Assembly: GCA_036386835.1 (NCBI GenBank)
Contig: DASVUX010000054.1
Coordinates: forward strand, 1 to 64,000
Origin: 2-12-FULL-35-15 sp036386835
GTDB taxonomy: Bacteria; Bacteroidota; Bacteroidia; 2-12-FULL-35-15
Direction of reading: 5' to 3'
Length of the DNA stretch: 64,000 nucleotides
Shown: one piece after another, positions 27,031-35,890 of the stretch
How the letters are laid out: the number at the start of each line of letters is the position of its first letter
Position numbering within the stretch: the first letter of the stretch is position 1
The notes under the pieces: generated by a model
Database searches by the model: none
What the model saw: the letters and a program-made list of their open reading frames with translations, nothing else
Told to the model about the DNA's origin: nothing
Translations under genes and position numbers: made by a program

Positions 27031-28539
27031 ATGGCAAAGGAATTTAAACGAAGCGCTAAGGACTCAAAAAACACGGGCCGCGATCCTAAGAAAGGCAAAG
27101 ACGACAAAAAAGGCAGGAAGCCTGCTTTTGAGCGCTATCGTGACGATTCCCGGCCTTCAGATTTTGGAAGTGCGTCTCCTCGGAGAGCATCTTCTTCCGG
27201 GGATGATAGAAAGAAACCTTTCGGAGAGAAGCCTTTTCGTAAGAACCGCGATGGTGACAGTGAAAATGAGCGGGAAGAAAAGCCAAAACGTTTTAGTGAC
27301 AGGGATGATTCCAGGGATGAAAAGCCGGCATTCAGAAAGCGAACGGATGATGATCGTCCGGAACGCAGAACTCCCTTTAAAAAGGATAAACCCTTCAGGA
27401 AAGATGATGATAAGCCTTCATTCCGTAAAAAAAGTGAAGATGATGACAGCGGGATTAAAACCTCCAATAATAAAGCGAAAACAGCACGTTATACTGATAA
27501 AGGCAGGAAACCGGCAGGTGATAAACCGGCTTTCCGTAAAAGATCCGAAAGTCCGCGTGAGGACGAAAGAACAACCGGCAGGAAAAGTCATGATGGCGAT
27601 TTCTATGAATCAAAACCTGCTTTCCTGAGAGAAAGCGATAAGAAGAATTTCGATTACGAAGAAGAATACCAGTCACGGAAAAAAACGGGAGCTGCTCCTA
27701 AAAGAAGCGAAGGACCTAAAGAAGAAGGTAGTTTTTCAAGACCTTATAAAAAGCGTTCATTTGAGAAAAAGCCATTCGGAAAAGGTGCTGCCGCTCCGGT
27801 TCCTAAAATAAATACGGATGGATCTGTCCGTTTAAATAAATATATTGCAAATGCAGGGATCTGTTCCAGGAGAGAAGCGGATGAGCTGATAGAATCAGGT
27901 GTTGTACAGGTGAACGGAAAGATCATTACAGAAATGGGTTATAAGGTAAAGCCTACTGACGTGATAAAATATGGGGGGCAGACATTAAAGAAGGAGAAGC
28001 TCGTTTACCTGATCCTGAACAAACCAAAAGATTATATTACCACAGTTGATGACCCCCAGCAGCGCAGGACGGTTCTTGAGCTGATCCAGGGCGCATGCCG
28101 TGAAAGGATCTATCCTGTAGGCCGTCTTGACCGTGCCACAACAGGACTCCTGATGTTCACCAATGACGGAGAGCTGACAAAAAAATTAACACATCCGCGT
28201 TATGGTGTCCGCAAGGTATATCATGTTGAGCTCGATAAACCTTTAAAACGCCAGGACCTTGATAAGATCGCTGAAGGGATAGAACTGGAGGACGGCCCGA
28301 TAAAAGTGGATGAGATCTCTTATGTTGGCGATGGAAAAGACAAAGCCAGTGTTGGAGTGGAGATCCATTCAGGAAAGAACCGGATCGTAAGAAGGATCTT
28401 TGAGAATTTCGGTTATAATGTACGTAAGCTTGACAGGGTGGTTTTCGGACCGTTAACGAAGAAAGATCTTCCGCGCGGTCGCTGGAGGCTCCTGACTGAG
28501 GCAGAAGTAGGGATGATGAAAATGATCAGCAGCGATTAG
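27031..28539 (+). CDS. RluB/RsuA-type 23S rRNA pseudouridine synthase with long charged N-terminal tail
   Basis: 502 residues. The first 255 or so are a low-complexity tail of Lys, Arg, Asp, Glu and Ser with repeated KPAFRK and PFRKDD-like motifs. An S4 RNA-binding domain follows (LNKYIANAGICSRREADELI, about 267-325). Then comes the catalytic domain with the family motif VGRLDRATTGLLM; the catalytic Asp is residue 367. It isomerises uridine in large-subunit rRNA; RluB-like position is inferred. Such tails are common in Bacteroidota homologs and may bind RNA nonspecifically. The stop overlaps that of the convergent zinc peptidase gene by 4 bases. Confidence 0.92.
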   Translation: MAKEFKRSAKDSKNTGRDPKKGKDDKKGRKPAFERYRDDSRPSDFGSASPRRASSSGDDRKKPFGEKPFRKNRDGDSENEREEKPKRFSDRDDSRDEKPAFRKRTDDDRPERRTPFKKDKPFRKDDDKPSFRKKSEDDDSGIKTSNNKAKTARYTDKGRKPAGDKPAFRKRSESPREDERTTGRKSHDGDFYESKPAFLRESDKKNFDYEEEYQSRKKTGAAPKRSEGPKEEGSFSRPYKKRSFEKKPFGKGAAAPVPKINTDGSVRLNKYIANAGICSRREADELIESGVVQVNGKIITEMGYKVKPTDVIKYGGQTLKKEKLVYLILNKPKDYITTVDDPQQRRTVLELIQGACRERIYPVGRLDRATTGLLMFTNDGELTKKLTHPRYGVRKVYHVELDKPLKRQDLDKIAEGIELEDGPIKVDEISYVGDGKDKASVGVEIHSGKNRIVRRIFENFGYNVRKLDRVVFGPLTKKDLPRGRWRLLTEAEVGMMKMISSD

Positions 28540-29864
28540 GTAAGGCTTGCAAGGTGTACTTTGTTCAGCTTGACCGCGACCTTCTTGCTCCTGAGTTTAT
28601 CTGCGAAGCGCATCACTTTTAACTGCGTGAACTGGTCATTGAATGTCCTGGTTTTTATTTTTCCTTTATACAGGTAAATCATCCGTAGGGTGTCATGTTC
28701 AGTGTCATAGTGATCATTGCCCAGATCAACACAGATCAGCTCATCATAGCTGAATAGTTTTTTCCTGTCGATCAGGTTCGGAAGGAACGACCTGATTTCT
28801 ACACCATCTTCATAAAAATATACCCTGCTGAAAGCCCGGATCACAATTCCATAACCTACTCCAAGGGCAAGGAGCGCAATCAGGATAAGATCCGCATTGA
28901 GTCCGTCTTTAATATTGGCGCCCGTAACCCCCAGCCATACGAGAATTGCAAAGATGAGAGAAAGTATGTTCTTAGTACTGGTGCCTGACACGTAAAAAGG
29001 TTCTCCTTTAAGTTCGATGATCGTTGTTTTCCTGTTCCTTATCTGTTGCAGGCCCGGATCGGCATACTGCAGCATTAACGGGTCCTGGTTAAGAAGAATA
29101 CACATATGTTGGTAGATCTCCGGATGTAGCCTTTTAAATTCAGAAGGCGATTCAAAGAAGGATTCGACACAAACCGCAAAAAATTCATTCTTGTTTGTTC
29201 CTCCATAATCCCTGAAGAAGACAGAGCCCTTCTCTTTTGTGTTCTGATATTCTTCTTCGGCAACCACCTGCCACTTGTTAAAATAAGCATTAAAAAAGCG
29301 GTCGTAGTCCTGGCTTTTGAATTTGTCAAACCGCAGTGCATGCGCCATTTCATGAAGACCAAGGTTTATTTTGTCACCCGGCTTGTTGTAGCCATCCGTA
29401 AAGTGGCTCCAGGAAAGCGCGATTGCACCTGCAAGATTAGTTTCTCCCTTATGATACTGGCCGCTGATCTTCGAATAATAGGCTTTGGGATAAACAAAGA
29501 TCTTTGAGAAATGATCCAGGAGATATTCTTCAAGCCCGAATGTGAGCTGGATAGCAGAAGCTGAAATAAGTATGATCATCTCATCCGTAACCTGAAGTCC
29601 TCCGGAACCATTGAATTCCTTATTATCAATAAAACGGAAGAGCCTTTGCAGGAATTTCGTTTTCGCTTTATCGTCCAGCTTTTGGTAATAAATGAATTTG
29701 GAAGAGAGAAGGAGCTCTGCATATTCCGGGCTGACCCTGCGGTTATGAGTGCGTTGATTAAAGAACCGGAATAGATACCTGATGAGATAATACAGGCCGA
29801 ACAACGGTGCGAATACCACCGCGGCAAGAAACAGCAAAAGAAACAAACCTTTGAAGAATTCCAA
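28536..29864 (-). CDS. MtfA-like zinc-dependent peptidase, membrane anchored
   Basis: 442 residues. One membrane span at 6-28, then the M90/MtfA peptidase domain (about 45-285) with the zinc motif HEMAH at 171-175 and a downstream NEFFAVCVESFFE stretch giving the third ligand. Two further spans (about 305-345) and a C-terminal PH-like soluble part (about 355-442) follow. E. coli MtfA is a soluble aminopeptidase that binds Mlc; this longer, membrane-bound form is seen in other bacteria, and its target is unknown. The gene has a clear promoter box at 29882-29889. Confidence 0.86.
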   Translation of the reverse strand: MEFFKGLFLLLFLAAVVFAPLFGLYYLIRYLFRFFNQRTHNRRVSPEYAELLLSSKFIYYQKLDDKAKTKFLQRLFRFIDNKEFNGSGGLQVTDEMIILISASAIQLTFGLEEYLLDHFSKIFVYPKAYYSKISGQYHKGETNLAGAIALSWSHFTDGYNKPGDKINLGLHEMAHALRFDKFKSQDYDRFFNAYFNKWQVVAEEEYQNTKEKGSVFFRDYGGTNKNEFFAVCVESFFESPSEFKRLHPEIYQHMCILLNQDPLMLQYADPGLQQIRNRKTTIIELKGEPFYVSGTSTKNILSLIFAILVWLGVTGANIKDGLNADLILIALLALGVGYGIVIRAFSRVYFYEDGVEIRSFLPNLIDRKKLFSYDELICVDLGNDHYDTEHDTLRMIYLYKGKIKTRTFNDQFTQLKVMRFADKLRSKKVAVKLNKVHLASLT

Positions 29865-29881
29865 AACAATAATCTATCTCA

Positions 29882-29889
29882 CAAATTTA
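29882..29889 (-). promoter_or_regulatory. -7 promoter box TAAATTTG
   Basis: Reads TAAATTTG on the minus strand, an exact TAnnTTTG match, 18 bases upstream of the ATG at 29864. Confidence 0.6.
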
Positions 29890-30021
29890 TCAATTTAAAG
29901 GATTATGTAAAATGTGAGAACCTGAAATAAACTTATTCACCGGCCGTTATTGATAACATCTTCAGGCCGGAACGGGGGATTCCCTTTGTTTTGATAAACT
30001 TTGTAATGATAAATTGTTTAC

Positions 30022-32688
30022 ATGATCAACGAAGAAAACCAGGATCAGCATTCCGGTAAATGGCCCGGTGCAGGCCCGAAAGCACCCTGGGCTTTGCGTG
30101 CTTTCCTGCGGCTGGTAATTGCTTTTCTTATTCTTTGCGTTCTGATCATTGGTACATGCATAGTCATTGGCTTGTATTACCAGGATGAGGTCAAAGGGTA
30201 TGTTGTCGGGGAGCTCAACAAGAAACTTAATACCCGCGTGATCATAGACGGAAAGGATATTAATTTTACAGTCATTGAAAATTTTCCTTACGGTTCAGTG
30301 AATTTTCGGGATGTAAAGGCACTGGATGCAGGGGACAAGCCGGAGAAAGACACGTTATTCCGCGCTGGCGAGATCTCGCTTCAATTTAACCTGCTTGATA
30401 TATTCAGGAAAGACTACCGCGTAAGGAAGCTGGAGATATCAGATGCAAGGATCCGGATAAGAATAGATAAAAATGGAAATGATAATTATCATTTCTGGAA
30501 AGAAAGCAGTGATACTTCCACTACTTCTTTTTCATTTGCACTTGAGGAAATCATACTTAAGAATGTCCGTTTCGATCACATGGATTCCGGATCAAAGCAA
30601 AAAATTGATACAGAGATCAGGTCAGGAAAGTTCAGCGGGAAATTCTCTTCTGAAACGTACACATTGAATGCGAGCGCAGATCTTTACGTTAACCTCATCA
30701 GCAGCGATAGTGTTAATTATCTGCGAAAGAAGAATGTTCATACAGAGTTTCAGCTGGCAATTGATAACAAGATAAATACGTATAAGGTAAGTTCCGGAAA
30801 ACTTGCTATTGAAGAACTGATGTTCGAAGTATTTGGGAATGCGATCAACTCAGGTAAAGATCCTGTTTTGAACCTTGGTGTGAAAGGGAAAGACATGGAT
30901 ATACGCTCAGTGCTTTCATTGATCCCGGAGAAATTCCGTGGGAGGGTGGTTGAATATGAAAGCGAAGGAGAGTTTTATTTCAGCGCGCTTATAAGGGGAA
31001 GTATAAGCAAGGAAAGCTCGCCTCTTGTTACTGCTGAATTTGGTATCCGCTCAGCAGATATAACGCAGATAAAAAGCGGTTTTACGCTGAAGAATGTAAA
31101 TCTTAAAGGGAATTACAGTAATGGTAACAGAGCTGACAAGCAGGTTTCCTTCCTGCAGTTAAGTGCTGTATCTGCGGATATCGGGGAAGGAAACATCAAA
31201 GGTGACATAAAGATCAATGACCTGGAACATCCTTCCTATTCAGGGAAAATTACTGCGATTACAAGTCTGCAGGAATTACAGAAATTCTGGAAGATAGATA
31301 CGGTTGAAAGTGCAAGTGGTGACCTGCGGCTTGATGCATCATTCAGTTGCCGCTCCGGAAGAGATGCTGATAACAGCTTCGAAGATGTTGTGAGTTCGGG
31401 AACACTGATAATCAGCAACGCAGATGTTAAGTTGAAAAATAACAAACTTAGCTTTTCTGATATAAACGGTGATTTCAAATTTGATAACAACGATCTTGAG
31501 ATCAACAGTTTCAGCGGTAATATTTCAGGAAGTGATTTTAAGCTTAAAGGTTTTTTCAGGAATATAGCCGGCTTTATCCTGAAAAAAGATCAGGACCTTA
31601 CCATAGATGCCAGCTTAAGCTCTAAAAGGATCGACCTTGACCAGGTCCTGGCCAATAAAGAAGAAAGCGGTGCTGCTGGAGGAAAATACCAGTTAAAGTT
31701 CTCTGAACATATCAATGCCGACTTAAAAGCGGAGATCGGGGAAATGCATTTCCGCAGGTTCGAAGCTCACGATATTCATGGTTCAATTAAACTAAAGGAT
31801 AAAAGGATGATCATTGATCCGGTGGTATTGTCTACCATGAATGGAACTATCAGTACAAGCGGAATGATTGACGGAAGCGATTCTTCAAGAATTCTTGTCA
31901 CCTGTTTCTCAGAAGTGAATAAGATCAATATCACCAGGATGTTCGAGCAGTTTGAGAATTTCGGGCAGGCAAACATCACCGATAAAAATATAAAAGGAAT
32001 CGCGAGTGCGAAGATCCAGTTCGCTTCGGTATTATCACCAGAACTTCAAATGGATATGGATAAGTTATATGCGGGTGTGGATATGAATATTGATAACGGA
32101 GAGCTGAATAATGTTGAATCAATGAAAAGCCTTTCGCGGTTTATTTCTTTGAAAGAGCTGGAGACAATTCGTTTTGCAAGCCTGAAGAATCAGATCGAAA
32201 TAAAAAGACAGGTGATCAGCTTTCCTAAAATGGAGATCAGGTCAAATGCTTTGAATGTGGCGGTTTCGGGCACTCATAATTTTAATAATGATATTGATTA
32301 CCACATAAAGCTTTCACTTAATGAGCTTTTATCCAAAAAAGCAAAAGCTGCTAAAAAGCAAAATGATGAGTTCGGTGAAATTGCGGACGATGGGTTAGGC
32401 CGCACAAATCTCTTCCTTTCAATGACCGGAAATATAAGCAACCCGGTTATAAAGTATGATTCTAAAAGTGCTGTTCAGAATGTCCGGCAAGACCTTAAAG
32501 TAGAGAAACAGAACTTAAAAGGGATTTTAAAAGAAGAATTCGGACTCTTTAAAAAAGACAGCACATTGAAGAGCAATGATAAAAAACCGGAGCCTGCGAA
32601 AATGAAGATCAATTGGGAAGAAGCAGACAAAAAAGAAGTTAAGAAAGAATTAAGGCCGCCAAAGAAGCAGGAAGCAGAGGATTTTTAA
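30022..32688 (+). CDS. AsmA-like protein (large inner-membrane-anchored periplasmic protein)
   Basis: 888 residues. A basic cytosolic start is followed by one membrane span (about 30-55) and a long periplasmic beta-rich region. The N-terminal part has the AsmA pattern (NTRVIIDGKDINFTVIENFP; then GSVNFRDVKALDAG). A C-terminal AsmA_2-like segment has NMDNGELNN-type and FPKMEIRSNALNVAVSGTH motifs. The end is a lysine-rich tail. AsmA-like proteins form lipid-transfer grooves between the membranes in proteobacteria; a similar role here is inferred. The next 375 bases hold palindromic repeats, not a gene. Confidence 0.85.
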   Translation: MINEENQDQHSGKWPGAGPKAPWALRAFLRLVIAFLILCVLIIGTCIVIGLYYQDEVKGYVVGELNKKLNTRVIIDGKDINFTVIENFPYGSVNFRDVKALDAGDKPEKDTLFRAGEISLQFNLLDIFRKDYRVRKLEISDARIRIRIDKNGNDNYHFWKESSDTSTTSFSFALEEIILKNVRFDHMDSGSKQKIDTEIRSGKFSGKFSSETYTLNASADLYVNLISSDSVNYLRKKNVHTEFQLAIDNKINTYKVSSGKLAIEELMFEVFGNAINSGKDPVLNLGVKGKDMDIRSVLSLIPEKFRGRVVEYESEGEFYFSALIRGSISKESSPLVTAEFGIRSADITQIKSGFTLKNVNLKGNYSNGNRADKQVSFLQLSAVSADIGEGNIKGDIKINDLEHPSYSGKITAITSLQELQKFWKIDTVESASGDLRLDASFSCRSGRDADNSFEDVVSSGTLIISNADVKLKNNKLSFSDINGDFKFDNNDLEINSFSGNISGSDFKLKGFFRNIAGFILKKDQDLTIDASLSSKRIDLDQVLANKEESGAAGGKYQLKFSEHINADLKAEIGEMHFRRFEAHDIHGSIKLKDKRMIIDPVVLSTMNGTISTSGMIDGSDSSRILVTCFSEVNKINITRMFEQFENFGQANITDKNIKGIASAKIQFASVLSPELQMDMDKLYAGVDMNIDNGELNNVESMKSLSRFISLKELETIRFASLKNQIEIKRQVISFPKMEIRSNALNVAVSGTHNFNNDIDYHIKLSLNELLSKKAKAAKKQNDEFGEIADDGLGRTNLFLSMTGNISNPVIKYDSKSAVQNVRQDLKVEKQNLKGILKEEFGLFKKDSTLKSNDKKPEPAKMKINWEEADKKEVKKELRPPKKQEAEDF

Positions 32689-33063
32689 GTGATATATTAG
32701 ATGGCCTCGCTATCTGGTCAGGCTCGATGGATTTTACCTGACATGGTTTATTTCTTTAGCTCCGGAGGAGTATTATTTCTTGTACATTTCGCATGCAATG
32801 AGGAGCTCCGAACGAACATTATTTGTTATCCTCTTTTCTTTAGCTCCCGAGGAGCGTATTATTCCTTGTTCATTCCCACATCTATATAAGAGCTCCGGAG
32901 GAGCGTATTATTTACTCCTGTTTGATAGATGACTCACCATTGCCTGCGATAACAATTATTTTTTTTAACTAGTCTGGAGTAAGTAACTCATCCCTTACCT
33001 CAAATCCTCTGCATTCTCTCAAAAAAAAACGTAAATTCGTCTTTCTAATAAAGACGTGATCTC
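32689..33063. repeat. Cluster of four GCTCCGGAGGAGC palindromes
   Basis: Four related copies of AGCTCC(G/C)GAGGAGC lie at 32758-32770, 32800-32810 (half copy), 32842-32855 and 32891-32904. The first and third are also flanked by the same TTTCTTT on the left and a TATTAT-TTCTTG-like stretch on the right. Each palindrome could fold into a small hairpin. They may end the AsmA transcript or be REP-like dispersed elements. No open reading frame in the interval is convincing. Confidence 0.7.
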
Positions 33064-34566
33064 TTGAGCATTTATTCAAAGAAGCAGACTTGGAAATTAT
33101 GGCTTTTCGTAGCAGCCGTTATGATCGTTGGGATTTCCCTCTGGTACACCAACACGCTTGTTAACAAAATAGCTTCGGAAGAACGCACCAAGGTCAGGCT
33201 TTGGGCTGAAGCCATTGAGAAGAAGGTTAATCTTGTAAAATATACTAACGATCTTTTTAAGAAGATTTCCGCAGACGAAAGAAAGAAAGTGGAACTGTGG
33301 GCTGAAGCTACAAAACAGCTTTCACAGGATCTTACAGATTACGGCTTTGTGCTGAAAGTTGTAGCGGATAATACCACTGTGCCGGTGATCCTGGCGGATG
33401 AACACGGTACTCCTATCACTTCAAGGAACCTGGATTCAACTATGGAAGGTGATAAAGCCTACCTGAAAATGCAGATGCAGGCTATGCGTGCGGTCCAGGA
33501 GCCTATTGAGATAAATATTTATAAAGGACAGAAAAATTATCTCTATTACAAGGATTCAAAGCTTTTCACTGAACTTAAGATCGTCCTGGATGATCTTATT
33601 AAATCCTTCATTTCGGAAGTAGCTGTTAATTCGGCTTCCGTGCCTGTGATCTATACCGATTCCACTATGACGCGCGTCATTGAGTCAGGGAATATCGATT
33701 CAACCCGGATCAATGATCCCGTTTTTCTGAAGGAACAGTTGACTGAAATGGCTGCGCAGAACCAGCCGATCGAGGTGGAGTTTGGTGATGGGACCAAAAG
33801 CTTTATCTTTTACCGCGAATCCACACTTCTTACGCAGCTGAAATATTACCCTTATGTGATGTTCACTATCATTGGAGTATTCCTCCTGATTGCATACCTG
33901 CTCTTCAGTACAGCAAGAAGAGTGGAGCAGAACCAGGTTTGGGTAGGGATGGCCAAGGAAACTGCGCATCAGCTGGGAACACCGCTGTCCTCGCTTATTG
34001 CATGGCTGGAGTACCTGCGCTCGAAAGGACTTGACCCTGAAACAGCGATGGAAATAGAAAAGGATGTAAAACGGCTTGAAACTATTACGGAGCGCTTCTC
34101 GAAGATAGGTTCTGTTCCGAAGCTGGATGAGGTGGATGTGGTAAAAGTATTAAGTGATGCAGTAAATTACATGAAGCTGCGCACGTCCAAGAATGTTGCC
34201 TTTGCCCTGGAATCACCGAATGCCCCCAGTTTTACAGCCAAGCTGAATGTGCCTTTGTTTGAATGGGTTATCGAGAACCTTATCAGGAATGCAGTGGATG
34301 CCATGAATGGAAATGGTGCGATACGGATTTCTGTTTCTGACCAGACCCAGTTCGTTTATATTGATATCAGCGATACAGGAAAAGGAATCCCTAAATCAAA
34401 ATATAAAACTGTTTTTGAGCCGGGCTATACTACGAAGCAGCGCGGCTGGGGACTTGGGCTGTCACTGACAAAGAGGATTATTGAGAATTATCATTCAGGG
34501 AAGATCTTTGTAAAAAACTCTGAAACAGATAAAGGAACAACCTTCAGGATAGTCCTTAATAAATAA
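33064..34566 (+). CDS. Orphan sensor histidine kinase with duplicated periplasmic segment
   Basis: 500 residues with a TTG start; no ATG precedes the first membrane span (10-30). The periplasmic part (31-263) contains an internal duplication: residues 99-172 match 186-260 (VPVILADEH against VPVIYTDST, LDST against IDST, then YYKDSKLFTELK against FYRESTLLTQLK). A shorter doublet, SEERTKVRLWAEA and ADERKKVELWAEA, lies before it. A second span (264-283) leads to an H-box with His302 (ETAHQLGTPLSSL) and an ATPase domain with NLIRNAVDAM, DTGKGIP and GWGLGLSL. No response regulator gene lies nearby, so its partner is unknown. Confidence 0.9.
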   Translation: MSIYSKKQTWKLWLFVAAVMIVGISLWYTNTLVNKIASEERTKVRLWAEAIEKKVNLVKYTNDLFKKISADERKKVELWAEATKQLSQDLTDYGFVLKVVADNTTVPVILADEHGTPITSRNLDSTMEGDKAYLKMQMQAMRAVQEPIEINIYKGQKNYLYYKDSKLFTELKIVLDDLIKSFISEVAVNSASVPVIYTDSTMTRVIESGNIDSTRINDPVFLKEQLTEMAAQNQPIEVEFGDGTKSFIFYRESTLLTQLKYYPYVMFTIIGVFLLIAYLLFSTARRVEQNQVWVGMAKETAHQLGTPLSSLIAWLEYLRSKGLDPETAMEIEKDVKRLETITERFSKIGSVPKLDEVDVVKVLSDAVNYMKLRTSKNVAFALESPNAPSFTAKLNVPLFEWVIENLIRNAVDAMNGNGAIRISVSDQTQFVYIDISDTGKGIPKSKYKTVFEPGYTTKQRGWGLGLSLTKRIIENYHSGKIFVKNSETDKGTTFRIVLNK

Positions 34567-34585
34567 TCATTAGAACTGTGTGCCG

Positions 34586-34634
34586 GTCATTTCGAGGAAC
34601 CTTACAATTCGGAAGTTGTAACGAGAAAGTGTGT
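34586..34634 (+). repeat. Dispersed hairpin repeat GTCATTTCGAG ... CGAGAAAGTGTG
   Basis: Between the kinase and hemW. Fixed ends enclose a TTACAA-TTCGGAAG-TTGTAA palindrome. Related copies are at 38539-38568, 38699-38728, 51836-51886 and, inverted, 54521-54550. Confidence 0.7.
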
Positions 34635-34684
34635 CTCGTAAAATTAATTCAGTATATATTATTCAAGAGAAGGAAAATAATAAA

Positions 34685-35812
34685 ATGGCCGGGATCTACA
34701 TTCACATACCTTTCTGTAAACAAGCCTGTAATTATTGTGACTTCCATTTTTCCACATCACTGAAGAATAAAGGTGCGTTTCTTGATGCACTGAAAAAGGA
34801 GATTGTCCTGCGGAAGGATTACCTTGCCGGAGAGCCGGTGTCAACAATTTATATCGGGGGTGGTACACCATCACTGCTGGAATTACATGAGTTGAATATG
34901 ATCTTTACTTCGCTTTATGATCACTATAATATCAGCAGTGACGCAGAGATCACGCTTGAAGCCAATCCCGATGATCTTACTATAGTTAAAATCAGGGAGT
35001 TGAAAAGTACTCCTGTAAACCGGTTCAGTATTGGCATTCAGAGTTTTTATGATGAAGATCTTAAGTTAATGAACCGCGCTCATAATTCTGCCGAAGCTCT
35101 TAATGCAGTAAGGTTTGCTCAGCAGGAGGGCTTCCATAATATTTCAATTGACCTTATTTATGGCATCCCGGGCTTAACAGAACATAAATGGAGAAACAAT
35201 CTTCAAATCGTGTTTAGTCTTGGCGTTAAACATATATCTGCGTATTGCCTCACTGTAGAGCCTAAAACCGCGTTAGCCCATTCGGTTAAATCAGGTTTAA
35301 TAAAGGATGTAGATGAACAGCAAAGTGTAGAACATTTCGGGGTCATGCTTGAAGGAATGAAGAACAATGGTTTTATACAGTATGAGATCTCCAACTTCTG
35401 CAAGGACGGATTTTATTCCAAGCACAACAGCAATTACTGGCTGAAGGAGAAATATCTTGGACTGGGCCCTTCAGCACATTCCTTTGATAGTGTTTCGCGC
35501 CAATGGAATATTTCTAATAATGCATTATACATCCGTGGTCTGGAACAGGACAAACCGAATTATGAGCGTGAAGATCTGACAACAGTCCAGCGCTACAATG
35601 AATATATCTTAACATCCTTAAGAACAATCTGGGGAACCGACCTTGGCCAGGTAGAAAAATTCGGAGCAGTTTTCCTTCGGAATTGTCTTAAAGAATCGGC
35701 AAAATATATCGCTTCGGGAGATGTTTTAAATGAGGAAAATAAGTTATTTTTAACTGATAAAGGCAAGCTGATAGCAGACCGTATTGCGAGCGATCTCTTT
35801 AAAGATTTATGA
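34685..35812 (+). CDS. hemW: HemW-like radical SAM protein
   Basis: 375 residues from the ATG at 34685. This start is chosen because the conserved N-terminus GIYIHIPFCKQACNYCDFHF begins there; an upstream ATG would reach back into a dispersed repeat. The CxxxCxxC cluster motif is CKQACNYC. Further conserved parts are YIGGGTPSLL, EANPDDLT, RFSIGIQSF and GIPGLTEHKW. HemW binds haem and is now seen as a haem chaperone rather than a coproporphyrinogen oxidase. The C-terminal HemW domain is complete. No other haem genes lie nearby. Confidence 0.93.
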   Translation: MAGIYIHIPFCKQACNYCDFHFSTSLKNKGAFLDALKKEIVLRKDYLAGEPVSTIYIGGGTPSLLELHELNMIFTSLYDHYNISSDAEITLEANPDDLTIVKIRELKSTPVNRFSIGIQSFYDEDLKLMNRAHNSAEALNAVRFAQQEGFHNISIDLIYGIPGLTEHKWRNNLQIVFSLGVKHISAYCLTVEPKTALAHSVKSGLIKDVDEQQSVEHFGVMLEGMKNNGFIQYEISNFCKDGFYSKHNSNYWLKEKYLGLGPSAHSFDSVSRQWNISNNALYIRGLEQDKPNYEREDLTTVQRYNEYILTSLRTIWGTDLGQVEKFGAVFLRNCLKESAKYIASGDVLNEENKLFLTDKGKLIADRIASDLFKDL

Positions 35813-35847
35813 ATTATAGAAACTTATTGGTATCTTGAAAATTATGT

Positions 35848-35855
35848 TACATTTG
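35848..35855 (+). promoter_or_regulatory. -7 promoter box TACATTTG
   Basis: Exact TAnnTTTG match 35 bases ahead of the ATG at 35891, in an AT-rich gap after hemW. A TTGG about 18 bases upstream could serve as the -33 element. Confidence 0.55.
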
Positions 35856-35890
35856 GTAAAACTATCTATTTCCACTAATTTTTTAAAAAC

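Noticed and set aside
34631..34684. Earlier ATG for hemW at 34631
   Set aside because: The extra 18 residues are encoded by the edge of a dispersed repeat; the conserved HemW N-terminus begins at 34685.
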